From Trissonchulus latispiculum (lineage: Eukaryota > Nematoda > Enoplea > Enoplida > Ironidae): a stretch of 64,000 nt of DNA. The stretch covers positions 1-64,000 of the forward strand of contig JASAND010010842.1 of NCBI GenBank assembly GCA_030248195.1, in the 5' to 3' direction. Position 1 is the first letter of the stretch. Each line of letters opens with the position of its first letter. The notes below the pieces were generated by a model, which was not told the DNA's origin, ran no database searches, and saw only the letters and a list, made by a program, of their open reading frames with translations. This document shows, piece by piece, positions 36,201 through 48,108 of this stretch. The translations under genes were made by a program, and so were the position numbers.

Positions 36201-39200
36201 CATCACAGCCTCCTGTCCCTGTCGACAGTTTTGGCAGACACAGGCTATCACAAAGGCTGACAAGGTCTTATCACGAACACTACTCGTCGGATCATTTAGA
36301 ATCTGCAGAAAATACCTGGAAATAAGACGAAAATTTTGTCCTGCTTAAAATTTGAAATTTTGTTAAAAAAGTAGACAAAATAAGAAGAGCTTTATTATGG
36401 TAAGACTGAATGTTAAGGCATTCAGCTCAACTCTGCGATTTGTTGAAAGCTCATAATTTGGAAAATCAGATGAGATGATGATGATCAGATGATCATCTGA
36501 AAATCAGTAAATGGACCGAAAAATGATCAAAACATGTACACATGGAATGACTGCATCACAAACTATTTCCAACAGAAACATTAAAAATTGATATCTTCTT
36601 GAAATCCATACTCCAGTTATATACTCCTTAAAAACAGAGAAATTTGAAATCTGCCAACATTACAAACAAAAACTAAAAAGACAGAAATCGCTAGAATCCT
36701 AGAATCTTACTGGTGACCATTATCCTTGACTAGATCAGCCTGGTAACCGGGATCAACGGCCAGAATTTTGGCCCAGATAAAGGCTAGCAGGGGTCGAAGG
36801 TCACGAGCTGAGCTTTGCAACAGTTTTAGGACGTAGGGGAAGATGCCAACAGAGAGGGCCAGGCTGACAGCCCAGGAGCCCAGGTCCAGAAACTGACCCA
36901 ACAATTCCAGGGCACGAAACCTGTGAACCTGACTGAGAAGAACCTACAAAATATAAAAAGCATAAGTACATAAAATAACAAAAATTCACAAAAAGCATTG
37001 TATGTCAAGGGTCTTTGTGTGTGCTGCTAGCCATGACTCAAGCAAAGCATGAAAATTTGCCAAAACATTGAAAAAATTACATATATACAAAGTTTATCAT
37101 GCCTTGCAAATATTTTGAGACATTCAGAAACTTTGTTCCCAACCCAAAATAGATTCGTTAGTTCAGAAGCCTAGGTATTAGTTTAGGTAGATTCCGCAGG
37201 TTTAGGCAGTGAATACTTGCGTCAAGCCTGGCTCTTTTCCTGCGGACAGGGGATGGGGGGCAAGTCCCCTTCCAGAAATCGGTCCCCAGTACAGCAAAAA
37301 AGAAATCAATATCTACAAACTAAATAAGGCAAAAACCAACTTGTAGGACAATGGGAAGCTGTTGCGGAGCCTTTCTAGTATCATAGCCGTAGTTGAGCCA
37401 AACATCAAAGGCCATCAGCTGAGAGGTAAAGAAGGTACTATGGACATATTCAGCATTGTTCTAAACAAATAAAAACAACAAATCTCAGAACACAGAACAA
37501 TCCAATAAAAGGTCGACTAAGTACGTAATTATATACGTACGTCTTGGCTCAAGAATAATAACAATGTTAATTACGGCAGCGCGTGTTATCAACAATAGTA
37601 AACACACTTAGTACAAGAAACGATAGTGACTCATTAATCACCTGAACTTAGGTGCTGCTGATAATAATGACCTCCCTCCATGAAAAAACTAAACTACAAA
37701 ATATATCATTGCACCTGAAAAATGGCAGGCAATTGAGCAAGACTACAGTCTAGGGCAAAGTCCCAGGCAGCCCAGAGTGGATGCTCATGAGTCTCCGGGA
37801 GCTGGGGCTCCGAGACCGGGGTACAGTGATGCGCTCGCATGACGCGATTGGCCAGCAGGAAGTTCCGGAAAAGGCTGGCCACCAGCAAATCCTGTCGGAA
37901 CAGTTTCTGAAACAGTTCCCGCGGCATCGTGTTCCAGGCTATCGTGTCCGTGATGGCGGTGAAAATCCAGTTCAACTCGCCCAGCATCGTTCGCCGGTCG
38001 GTCAGCTGGCCAGGGATCCGGTCGATGATATCCACCCCCAACTGATCGACCAGCTTATTCTGGAGGACGTACCACAGCACGGCCACCTTAATCGGGGTGG
38101 TCAGGCAGCTGGTAAACAGGTCGCCGGGCAGTTCCGGGTTCATGGGCAGAATCTCATCGGCAGAGCAGGCAGCCAGCTGGATGCATTCACGAAAGTTGGC
38201 CGGGGGAGCCAGTGGGGGACTGGAGGGGGCAGCAGCGGCCCCCACAGCAGCCCCGCCTGCGGTAAGGGAGTCAGCCACGGTGGCCGGAGGTAGAATGCCG
38301 ACCCCGGCACCAGAGGTAAGAATGTTGGCTGGAATACCAGCAGGTGCTGCTGCCAGGTGATCCGTGCCGGCGCCCCCAGGTGGTTCCGTTCCAGCCGGTC
38401 CCTTAGGACCACCCAGGGCGGTGGTAGAGGAGGGCGGGGCCAGGGCGGTGCCAGGGGCAGCAGCGTTGGAGTGACGCTGAAGGGCAGCCGCAGCCTGCTT
38501 ATACTCTTCCTGATGCTGATCGGCAAACTGCAGAAACTTTTCCACAATAATTCCTGCATTACTGCAGTCGTAGACAAAGATGGAGGGAGCGCCCATCCAG
38601 GTTTGTAGGTCAAAAATGCTCAGGGGAATGTACTGGGTATAGCTTTTGTTGAAGACCCATATCTCACCATTCTTCGTGGGCTTGGGGACACCGTGGCCGT
38701 TGTAGTTGAACAGGACGCGCTCCTCCTTGGCATTTCGACGCAGGGAGACGCACAGCTTTTTGACGTCTTCGACGGTGGGATCCAGGCTGAGCTTATAGCG
38801 TGCCCGCGGCTGCCAACGCTCGTACTGCTTTTGCAGTGTGGTGCCTGAAAGTAAGAATAAGATACGTAAAGCTATCTGTTATGTAGGACGAACACGAAGA
38901 CCTTTACTGCTGGCTTACTACTACAAATTAAAAAAGAACATACAGACATAAAACATAAGTGCTTTCCGCTATATATAATACGGCAACCTTCATGTAATGG
39001 AAAGGTTGACAGTTGGCGAAATTTGCACGAAGAAAAAAAGATATCTTGAATTGAAACACGATATAATATTTAAGGCTTTGGCCGAGTGACCTTTCCATCT
39101 AGATGCAGCCTAAGCACAGCATGTTCCTAAGAGTAGATGGATGTGAAAAGAAAGCTAAGTTAAATTAAGTTTTTAGCACCAGGAAAGACGACCAAAAAAT

Positions 39201-39649
39201 TCGGGCGACAAAGGAAAATCTTTGAAAATATTGACCAAAAATTCTGAAAATTTGGTAATATCTAGGCACCCTGGCCTAGGCTGAGTGAGAGGGGGAAGCC
39301 CAAAAAACCGGGGGTGGGGCCGAGTCGGACGCAAAAAATGAGCAAAATAGGCCTCCTACGGTTTACCCAGATTAATTGAGCAACTGACCAATCATTTCCA
39401 GAGCCTTCTGTTGGCTCATGGCCAACGGATCCAGCCAGCATTCCAGGCGGGCGGCTGGCTGCGGCTTCACAACATCCGGTGGATCCACACCAATGTTCAG
39501 ACAGAGGACCAGGGCAACGCTGACCGTCTTCTTTCGCTCCCGCGGGAGCCAAGAGTCACAGTCCTGCGCGCTGAGGCCCTGGATTCGATCCGTGTGACGC
39601 GGATCAGTGAACCAACTGCGCTCCTCAGAGAAAACCATATACACAAAAA
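29486..39649 (-). CDS. RPTOR: Raptor, mTORC1 scaffold, nine exons, N-terminal exon not found
   Basis: Exons in coding order are 39649-39389, 38844-37715, 37460-37341, 36943-36711, 36315-36198, 33800-33685, 33474-33372, 32732-30575 and 30237-29486. All have GT/AG borders and phases that join correctly, giving about 1,663 residues, already longer than human raptor (1,335). From recall the order matches raptor: RNC caspase-like domain ([56 protein letters not shown]), HEAT-type repeats ([35 protein letters not shown]), a Ser/Pro/Gly-rich linker, then WD40 repeats ending [17 protein letters not shown]. Raptor recruits 4E-BP and S6K to mTOR at the lysosome. The extra length lies in the linker and in an Ala/Pro-rich loop inside RNC. 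The first coding exon is not seen. Confidence 0.96.
30575..32732 (-). CDS. RPTOR: Raptor exon: last HEAT, variable linker, first WD40 repeats
   Basis: A single 2,158-base exon. It opens with the end of the HEAT region ([20 protein letters not shown]), continues into a long Ser/Gly/Pro-rich linker broken by the conserved [19 protein letters not shown] block, then the [17 protein letters not shown] region and the first WD40 strands ([25 protein letters not shown]), ending [12 protein letters not shown]. The donor is TTTCTG/gttggt. The linker is where mammalian raptor receives AMPK, RSK and mTOR phosphates, and a candidate AMPK motif lies at 32256-32285. Confidence 0.94.
32256..32285 (-). other. 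Candidate AMPK site in raptor linker
   Basis: The codons read [10 protein letters not shown]. With the second serine as position 0 there is Ile at -5, Lys at -4, Arg at -3 and Leu at +4, which fits the AMPK consensus. It lies where human raptor carries the Ser722 site, shortly after the HEAT repeats. This is inference from motif and position only. Confidence 0.45.
33372..37460 (-). CDS. RPTOR: Raptor exons: HEAT-repeat region (five small exons)
   Basis: Exons are 37460-37341 (40 codons), 36943-36711, 36315-36198, 33800-33685 and 33474-33372. The second is almost identical to known raptors ([58 protein letters not shown]). The others give [29 protein letters not shown] and [17 protein letters not shown]. 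The 2.4-kb intron between 33800 and 36198 holds two tandem-repeat arrays. Confidence 0.94.
34152..34680. repeat. Tandem array, four ~146-bp units, raptor intron
   Basis: Units start at TTCTATG at 34152, 34299, 34445 and 34591, a spacing of 146-147. The middle units are almost identical, and the first is the most diverged. Each holds GTTCGATGCGGG, AAATTTGACCACTTTTGA and, except in the truncated last unit, a C-rich CCCCACCCCACC stretch. Confidence 0.92.
34705..35110. repeat. Tandem array, ~162-bp units (2.5 copies), raptor intron
   Basis: It starts immediately after the preceding array. Units begin GCAAAGTGG at 34708, 34872 and 35033, with the third truncated. An open frame crosses it in both directions, but that reflects the repeat having no stops. 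It lies in a raptor intron and resembles no known protein. Confidence 0.9.
35738..35763. repeat. Perfect short palindrome in raptor intron
   Basis: ATAGGGGTCGC and GCGACCCCTAT are perfect inverted halves with four bases between them. A related half (ATAGGAGGTCGC) occurs at 51474-51487. The function is unknown. Confidence 0.6.
37715..38844 (-). CDS. RPTOR: Raptor exon: main RNC (caspase-like) domain
   Basis: This exon encodes 376 codons plus a split glycine. It holds [56 protein letters not shown], then an insert of about 100 residues rich in Ala, Pro and Gly (about 38230-38500), then [20 protein letters not shown] and the conserved [17 protein letters not shown] and [22 protein letters not shown]. 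The His of NGHG and Cys of DCSNAG sit where caspases have their dyad. In raptor the fold binds substrate and is not known as a protease. Human raptor has only a short loop where this insert lies. Confidence 0.95.
39389..39649 (-). CDS. RPTOR: Raptor exon: start of RNC domain
   Basis: The exon enters after a TCTCAG acceptor and ends ATTG/gtcagt. It encodes [17 protein letters not shown], then [20 protein letters not shown] and [22 protein letters not shown], a nearly unchanged raptor signature. The 5' boundary is my choice because it keeps the frame. An alternative acceptor (TATATAG) lies about eight bases further out. The preceding exon should end in phase 1 and carry the start codon. Confidence 0.88.
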
Positions 39650-39756
39650 CTGAGACCTATATATATACATCAACTGAGGACAGTTAGAAAAAACAATACA
39701 CAGGCAAAACTTTTTCCAAAACAGCTATATATAAACGCGTTGTTTTGGCTGAAATA

Positions 39757-40113
39757 CAGGGTATTTTTTAGGGATTTTTTCCGGGGGGGGGGAAGAAATT
39801 TTCGGGGGGGGGGGGTGGGAAGATTTTTTCAAAAATGAGCCAAAAAATGGTATTTTTTGGCGTATTTTGCATGGTGAAATCAAAAAGTGCTCAAAAATGC
39901 CAGGATTTAAGCTAAAAATAGCTATTTTTACGAAAAAATCTCCGGCGAAGCCGGAAAATGTTTGAAAATTGGCCTATTTTGGCAAAAATTTGGGCCTCCA
40001 AAAAATCCCGGGGGGGGGGAAGTAAAAATCCCGGGAGGGGGCGATTTCGGGGGGAAGGCAGTTTCGGGGGGGGGAGGAAGGTTAATTTCGGGGGCCCTGT
40101 AAAAAATACCCTG
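39757..40113. mobile_element. CAGGGTATTTTTTA element, copy 2 (poly-G)
   Basis: It has the same ends and interior as 15440-15848, including the G runs, GGCGTATTTTGCATGGTGA and GGCGAAGCCGGAAAA. GAAATA occurs on both sides (39751-39756 and 40114-40119), giving a target duplication of 5-6 bp for the family. It lies just upstream of the first visible raptor exon. Confidence 0.85.
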
Positions 40114-42120
40114 GAAATATATATATATATAATCTTGAGAGATCAAACTTCTTTATTCCCTTTCTGTAAAACTCCCGAAATTTGTTTGTTTCTGTATATA
40201 CCCCTCGAAATTCTGGAGCCGCCACTGATTGGTGAGGCCTCCAGAGGAGCCTCAAAAAAGTTGGGGGGAGTCCTTACCAGGGTTTTTTGGTCACCGAATT
40301 TTTTTCAAAGCCTTGACGTCCTACACGCTTATCCGAACATTTACAAGGTAATCAATAAAATTTAACTGGATTGTCAAAAAATTCAGGCCAGATAGCCTCA
40401 ACGGTCAAAAGTCTATAGGAATCTTCAGGAATGTTGTTTCCATTTTTGAAATTTTGTTCGGCAACCTTTTTTGTGTTTTACGTGTTAAATGGCCCTAAGA
40501 CTAAGCCTCAGCCATATGTTAAACACAGGCATCTATATATATACGTATATACATATATGAATGTATGTACCCATATATAAAGTGTAGATTTGATTTTTCA
40601 GTGTCTAGGATTGCTCTCCCTCAAGGTGCAATAACCCTCACAAGTATGGCCGGTCCCCGCACCGCACCCCCCCCCCTGTCTTGCCAAAGATCCGCCCACC
40701 CCGAAGCAAAGAGGGTGTTTCGGAATAAATTACAGGTTAATTTTTTCAATTGCCACATCTGCAAGACCAAAGACAGGAACGAACTTTTATTTCAGGGAAA
40801 CTAAATAAACCACATACATAATGCATAATACTTGTCATATAGCAATTCGTCATATGAGTATTGAGTAAGAACGCAGTCAAGCGGGACTATAGGCGCTCAG
40901 CCCCCAGTAGAAAATTTTTAGAAATATATATTACGTTTTAAACCCATATTTCCGGTAACTTTCGCACGAAATTTTCTTCTAGTTTGGCTTCGAGCTAGCG
41001 ATTTTTTGAAAAATTAAAGGGTCAAAACCTATTTTAACACACATGGGCATAGCCTACATACACGCAGCCTACACCAGTGTAGGCTGACTACGCGACTACG
41101 CAAGCCAAGCCACCAGGGACCACGCACGCGGCGAGCGAAAGCGAGCCGCGCGCTTCACAAATGACCTCGCACTACCGGAGCTTTAGAAGGAGAGCATCAA
41201 TTTTAACTTAATTTCACATTAACTGAAACCTACGTAACCTAACCTAAACAAATACAGCCATGGGTGGGAACCCACCCCCCTTTTTGAGGGAAAACCCACC
41301 CGCCTCCTGGACCAAGGGTTGGAGCTATGAGCTCCAAAGCATAGCTGCAGAAAGCGCGACTCTTTCTTACCTAAGTGTGCGAAGATCAAGTCATTTGGTT
41401 CTCTCCTGCTCATTTTATGACATTTTGAAAATGACACCTACTTTTTGGTCCAACCATGCCAAAATTTTGCAAAAGTTTGGACCGATGTAACTTTTGACTG
41501 GGTTGGCTAGAAAAGTTGCATATATCTGCAATGATGGCAAGTCTTCCTCTTTGCACATAGCCAAAATTAGATCGATCCGATGCACCGTTGGTCTGGCACG
41601 TTGCCAAATTAGAAGTAGAGTTGAAGTGAGTAGAAGTTTTCAGTTATCTCTGATAATAAATAACACGTGTTTCAGGTACTTTTTACAGAAAATTTCAAAA
41701 ATTTTCGGCGCGAAATTGCTTTTTTTTCTTTTTTGCGAAACAGTTTCAAAATTTTCGCGCCGTCGGAGCGAAATTTACTGGTTTTGTTTAAATTGCATAT
41801 ATACGCCTATTTTTGCCTTTCAAACCTTATATATATTTCCAAAAATTTTTCAACTTCTGGGGACCTTCGACCCCCAGATCCCCAAAATTTTTCTAAGGTC
41901 CGCGTCAGCCCCCCCGCGAAAAAGTTTTCTATATGCGCCACTGATGTAGCGTGCAAATTGTAAATTTGTACAAACTAAGGATTTTTTCTGCCGGTTTCAA
42001 TTGACTACGCAAAGCTGCTGCCAGTGTAGGCTGTGGAAATACAGTCTGCCCATGTCTGTATTTTAAGACTACTTTTCCCGGCAAAACTGTCCCAATATGC
42101 TGCGCGCGAGCTTAAAAATT
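40114..42120. other. Upstream of visible raptor exons, repeats only
   Basis: The missing first raptor exon may lie here or beyond, but I could not recognise it. A plus-strand open frame at 40565-40804 ends NCHICKTKDRNELLFQG, a weak finger-like motif without its histidines. A TTCAACTTCTGGGG...CCCCCAGA module lies at 41850-41879. Segments mentioning GTGTAGGCTG occur near 41080 and 42020, which may be the ends of another element. Confidence 0.35.
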
Positions 42121-42129
42121 ATTCCTCTA

Positions 42130-45100
42130 GCAAAATTTCCAGGGGGGGGGGGGCAAACGGGCTTCGGGGGTGAGGGGGCGCCCGCCCGGGCGCCCCCCCA
42201 TATCTACGCCTATGGTTGGGGTCGGGGATAACCAAACGTGGGGGAGGGAAAATAAAAAAGGGTGGGGGTGGGGGTTTGGCAAAAAAGGGGGTGGGGTAAG
42301 TCGATTTTGGGGGAGGGGTAAGAAAAATTTTCGAGGGGGGTAGTCGAAAAATAGATTTTTCGTAAGAAAACGATACGATTTAGCGATTTTTAAGGTAACT
42401 AGGCAAATTTTAGCAATTTTTCGCTAATTTTCTGAAAATTTTCGAATTTTTGGCTAAAAATGTGCAAAAATTCAGGTGGGGGGTTGAAAATTTTTAGGGG
42501 GGGGGGTCGGCCGAAGGCCGATTTGGTGGGAGTAGAAAAACATTTTTAGGGGGGGAGGGGTCGGCCGAAGGCCGATTTGGTGGGAGTAGAAAAACTTTTT
42601 AGGGGGGAGGGTTGGCGACCCCTCCGTTTGGGGCGGGGGCCCCCCACCCCACCCCTCTAACACCCCTATGGCCCCCACTCCAAACCCCCCCCCTTAGTTA
42701 CACCCAGTAAGCGTAGGTACAAAAAATTTTCAGGGGGGGGGGGCGGTTTTGACCGAGGATTTTTGAGGGGGAGGGGGTAAAATTTTCTATTTTTACATGC
42801 ACACTGCGCATTATACTGCAAGTTGTCATATTAATTTAAGTCTTTTATGGTTCATGTTGCCGACTTATTGAATATTGAATATTATTTATTCATGTTACAA
42901 CTGAAAGCGCTACCCCAAACCGGGGGGCCTGGGGGGCGGAGCCCCCCAGAAGTTGAGAAAATTTTTAAATTTCACCGTTAAACGCTATAATAATTTATCA
43001 ATTGTCTAACAACATTTTGTACCATAATAATTTGCTATTTTCTACGCTTACTGTCTTGTCTGAAAACTCAAACTATTAAGATGCTCCCATTAAGAACTGC
43101 GTATTCTGATCATATCAACCAATGCAAAGGCTGATGATGTTGGGAATAACGCAGATAACAAAACTGCAAAGCAACTATTTATACAAACATTTGCTAGCAT
43201 GCTCAATGAAAAATAATAATTTTGATAATCTAAATAAATAGACAAAATTCGCACCGGAGGCGCGAAAATTTTTTAATGGTATAGAAAATGCATCAATGTT
43301 GAGCTAATTTGAAGCATTAATGTACAATTTGTGCATGTTTCTAATGAAGTCAAACGCCCGCGCTGCGCGCGGGCGTAAAATTTCTCTTTTGCCCAATTTT
43401 TTCAGGGGGGCAAAGCCATTATTTCGGGGAGGGCGGCCGCCCCCCCGTATCTACACTAGTGGTTACACCTATAGGTGTAAGCCCTCCCCCGGAATTTTGG
43501 GGGGGCCCCTTTTTAGACTCCCCCAGGCCCCAACCCACCATAGGTGTATTAGGGGGGGGGGGGTGGGGGCCCCCCACCAAAATGACAAATTTTGGCAACC
43601 CCCTCCCCAGATTTTCAGATTTTTGCTCCTCCCCCCCAGCGTAGGTGTGGCTGGCGGAAAAAGTGGGGGTGGGGGTTCAGAAAAAAATGGGGGGGGTTAG
43701 GCGAAAAAAGAGAGAGGGGGGTCGCGAAAAGTCGATTTGGGGGGAGGGGTAAGAAAAATTTTCTAGGGGGGTCGGCGAAAAATTTGGAAAAAAGTGGGTT
43801 TCTCGTTGCAAAATTGAAACATTTTCTCAATTTACAGCTATTTTTAACGATTTTTAGTTTAACTGAGCGAATTCTAGCAATTTTTCGCTAGTTTTTGGAA
43901 TTTTTTGGAAAAATTTCGAATTTTTAGCTAAAAATTTTAAAAAATTTAGGTAGGGGTTTGAAAATTTTTAGGGGGGAGGGGTCTGATCGATTTGGGGGGA
44001 GGGGTAGCAAAAAATTTTGAGGGGGGACTGGCAACCCCTCCATGGTCCCCCCCCACCCCAAACACACCTGTGCCCCCCTTGGGGGGGGGGTCCCCCCACC
44101 CTCCGCCGGAAACCCCCCCCCCCAGATTTTCTGCCCAGCTACACCTATGCAAACCATAGGTGTACCTTGAGAAAACGTTGGGGGAGGGGGTAGCCGAAAT
44201 TAAAGTGGGTGGGGTCAGCCGTTTTGAGGTGGGGTGGGGTCCGGAAAAATCGGATTTGGGGAGGGGTAAAAATTTTTTAGTCAAAAATTTAGAAAAAATT
44301 CGCAAATTTGCTAAAAAAGCGTTATTTCCAACTAAAAATCAACAATATTTCTTCATTTTTGCTCATTTGTTCGAAAAAATTAGATTTTTTGAAAAAATTT
44401 CGAATTTTTACTAATTTTGAGGCAAAATTTTCAAAATTTTGAGGGTGGGGTCTGGCAAATTTGGGACTTGGGTGGGTGGGGTCTGGGATTTGGCCATTTG
44501 GGGGTGGGGTCTGCCTCCGAAATTTCGAGGGTGGGGTCGGGACTTTTCCATTTGGGGGGAGGGGTTAACCCCCAGGTAGGTACACCTATGATGCAAACCA
44601 CTCCCCCCCCCAAACCTCCCCCAAAACAATTTTTCAATTTTTATGCCAAAAATTGCATTTTCAGCCAATATGCCGAAAAACATGAAATCTTGAACAGGGG
44701 TCATGCGGACTTTTGGATTTCATTTTCCCGGTTTTTCAGACCCATTTTCCCGGATTTTCTTCCAGTAAATGGCAGTAAATTTAGAAGATTATATATACGT
44801 ATATAATTATAGTGACGATTGTATCTATTTTGAATCCATTTTGAGCATTTTAGCTATCGAACGCAGTATTATACATTGTTTTATTTTCCTGAAATTCAAA
44901 GCTACCAAAAATCTGAAACCAAAAACTGGCTTTAGATCACGAGTGCTGTGATTCCAAAATACTCATGTAAAAATAGACAAAAAATTTTGGTACTATTGCA
45001 ATGCAAAAATGGAAAATATTACAAAAATTGTTTTTCCAGATTACTCCCCCACCACTCAAAAATTCTCAACCACCCCCCCCACTTATTTTTGCCTAAAAAA

Positions 45101-46620
45101 CCCAGACCCCTGTATTCAACTTTGCAGCAAAATCGGCGACAAAAACTTTAGGTTCTCCTTGGTACCCCCTTGCGAATCGAAAAAATTGAATCCCTCCAAT
45201 TCGAAGAATTATGCGATATTTGAACTCAGCGACGTCGAAAATATACCAATCTACCAAAATACCAAATTTCAGCTCATTATGGTCAAGTTTTAGGAAATTT
45301 GAGTGTGTGGGGGGGGGGGTAATCTGGAAGACTCCAAAAATTATATAATTGCTATTTTGAAATTGGGTATTTTGTTTACTGTTAATAGAATTTTAGTTTG
45401 TGCAATTCAAATTTTTCTGATGATGATGATTCGGATGATCAGGAAAAAGTCAACAGCAAAAAACAGATACGTTTTTACGTTTTTACAAATTTAGACATTT
45501 TTAGGGAGAATTATAATTTTTCTCTAAAAACGGAGATTTTTGATTCGTTTACTGCAAAAAACTGAAGAAAAACCACAAATCTATTTCTGCAATAAGTTTT
45601 TCCGGAAAAATCTATCCGTCACTGTTCGCACTAGCTTGATATTATTTGCTTTCGCAATCTCAACTGACACTTAAGTACAGCTGAAAAGTTAATACAACAA
45701 TATTATTTAAGGTTATTCGAGCACTTGTTCAAAAATAATAGGTCAAATTTAGGAATTTCGCGGAAGGACGAGCTAGGCTTCAAATTTAAACTGAAATTCA
45801 TTAAATTTGCACCAAAAATACAAAAAATTTCTTTAACTTTCTCATTTTCCCAGTTTTTCCCGGTGTTTCACGATTTTCCCTGATATTCCCGTTTTTTCCC
45901 GGTCGCATGAACCCTGCATGAAGTAATTTTAACACTAGATAGGTGTTTTAAACTCGAAAACTTGATTGACAACATGTTTTTAAGTCCAGAATAAGGGCAA
46001 TATAGTCTAGAAGTCCAGAATAAGGGCAATATAGTCTAGAAGTCCATAAAACAGTTATAACCGTGTATTTGTCCTGATAATAAACACATTAAGCCAAAAA
46101 TTAGGACTTTTTGAAAAAATTTTGCAAAATTTACCCAAAAAATGCCCAATTTTTGTCCAATTTTCGCGCCTTCGGCGCGACTACCCCCCTCCCCCCAGTT
46201 GGGGGGCGGGGGCGGACGCGGAACCCCCAAAAATTTCTGAGAGGGACTTGGTAAATGGCTGGGGGGCATAGTTTCCCTGGAACTTTGAGTCTGGGGGGGG
46301 AATCTTTTGGCCGACCTCCGAAATGTGATGGGGGTAGGGTAACCCCCAACCCCCCCCCCAGAATCCGGACCTCAGAAATTTCGAAAAATGGCCGGAAATG
46401 CAAAATTTTCTGTAATTTAGCCCTGTTTTCATCAAAATAAGGTTTGTTCTTAACGTTTTAGGCGTTTTTGCACCGTTATAAAGCGATTTTAGGTCAGAAT
46501 TTTAGAAAACTTTTTCAAAAAATGACCATGGGTGATTCGGGGGGAGATAGCTAAAACTTGGGGGAGGGTAAGTCAAAAATCTGGGGGGGGGGGGGTAAAT
46601 TTAGTCGGAAATTCTGGGGA
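42130..46620. repeat. Cluster of poly-G/poly-C repeat modules
   Basis: Dense G-run and C-run modules (GGGGGGAGGGGT, GGGGTGGGGTC) alternate with A/T-rich spacers, often joined at TACACCTATG or its complement CATAGGTGTA. The module at 44157-44600 is the same family as parts of the foldback at 2.7-4.1 kb. Related hairpin modules occur at 42921-42965 (GGGGGGCGGAGCCCCCC). Open frames here are Gly/Pro/Trp-rich artefacts. A 28-base direct duplication (AGTCCAGAATAAGGG) lies near 45982-46040. No gene is seen. Confidence 0.75.
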
Positions 46621-46723
46621 ACCGTACCTACATTTACAGAACAAATAAAACCTTATGACTCAAAACTGGGACTGTATACCTCTATTCAGCAGTCCCCATG
46701 TTTTCATTAAATTTACACATTAT

Positions 46724-47713
46724 TTAAGGTGGTGATTCCCTTTGGTCACATAAAGTTTGCACCATTATTACTCATTCATTACTTGGAGTTAAGAAGCCAT
46801 TTTTATATCAAAATGTAGCTTGACATTATCTCTTTTTAATGCATGCCACGAAACTAATGTTGCTTTTCTAAAATATTTTTAACACATTTTAGAAGAAGTA
46901 TAATTTTGCAGAATTTTTGCAGACTCAAGTAAATTTTTTCGCGAGACATCGGTTATATCATTCGATACCTTCATCAAATAGCTGGGGACGATTTTTTATT
47001 TATTGTGAAATCGCTCTTCGTTATAGAGAAATAAGCTGAAATGTGTGCGTAACCTGTATTTTGCCTACTTTTTCCAAATTTGTCAAGCGATTACTTTAGC
47101 TAGAAAGCAGCAATCGGGGCAACTAAAAAATCGTTCCTGGGTATATTTGTGCAGAACACATTTGTTCAGTATCAACCCTCCAGCTTACATGGTGAATGCT
47201 CCACAATCTTTGAAAAAAAATTGGTCGTGTTTTTGCAAAAACTACATTTTTTATGATAGCAGCCTACAGGATAGCAGTTGGAAGACTATCATGCGTCAAA
47301 TAATTTGTCCCTATGAGACCTTCAGATCGACACCCTTCGTTTGATTTTACGGCTTGCGTAGTTCAAGAAATGTTGGATTATTTAATTTTTGCAAAAATGA
47401 CAAGTTTTAGACTCCAAAACTAGAAAATCGGCTATATCTCACGCTAGAGAAAAGCTAGAAAGTTGCTTTAAAAAGCAAAAATGTGAAGCTCAATGAGATC
47501 TTTCGAATGAATATAGCCGTGGCTATATAGCTTCTGTTAAACTTTCAGAAATTGGGAAAAACTGCCCTGACCGGAAATCTGGAATTTTTGAACCGGGATT
47601 GCGTTGAGGGTGTTAGAATGCCAAAAGAACTTATTTCGGAAAGTTTCATCAAATTTCATCTTGATTTACGCCGCGAAATAACAATATGCGCCCAAAAGGA
47701 ATCACCACCTTAA
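46724..47713. mobile_element. TTAA-bounded element E1 (990 bp)
   Basis: It begins TTAAGGTGGTGATTCCCTTT and ends AAAGGAATCACCACCTTAA, an inverted match including TTAA at both edges. It is a direct repeat of E2 at 48109-49096. TTAA borders are the hallmark of piggyBac transposons. No transposase is present, so it would be a non-autonomous derivative. Confidence 0.85.
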
Positions 47714-48108
47714 AGGTGTCTCAATTAAATAAACTCGTGTCTCAATTGTATTTCAGTCCAAACTTACTGTCTCAATTGGATTTAGCGTTGACTCAACAAG
47801 TGCGACTGCTAAGTTGAGGGAGGTCCGACTCAGCCAGTCTGTATAAATGCAGCTGCGCCCAGAATAGATGGTCTGGCACCCGGTACTGCTCAGCTGTTGA
47901 ACCGTATCCAGATGTTACCGTAATCAGCCTTCAGTCCTTGGACAATCTGCAAAGCCACCTGAGCCGAAATAACGGTGTTACCCTCACCTCACTAGGTGCC
48001 CTGCGATTAATGGGAATCCTAATAGAACACAAGGATAAAAATGTTCCGATAGAGCATGAAAAATGCAATATGGGTGACATTAAGGTTTTAAGCAGACAGA
48101 GGACTGTT
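47714..48108. other. Spacer between E1 and E2
   Basis: No gene is recognised. Part of this spacer (about 48030-48108) has an inverted copy at 50240-50345 that continues into the sequence after E2, which places E2 as an insertion. Confidence 0.6.

Noticed and set aside
40565..40804. Possible zinc-finger exon (CHICKTKDRNEL)
   Set aside because: There is only one CxxC and no following histidines. The splice borders are weak, and it lies on the strand opposite raptor in a repeat-rich area.
42472..44806. Gly/Pro/Trp-rich open frames in the poly-G cluster, and similar ones at 2.7-4.1 kb
   Set aside because: They follow the G and C runs in either direction and shift between copies of the same module.
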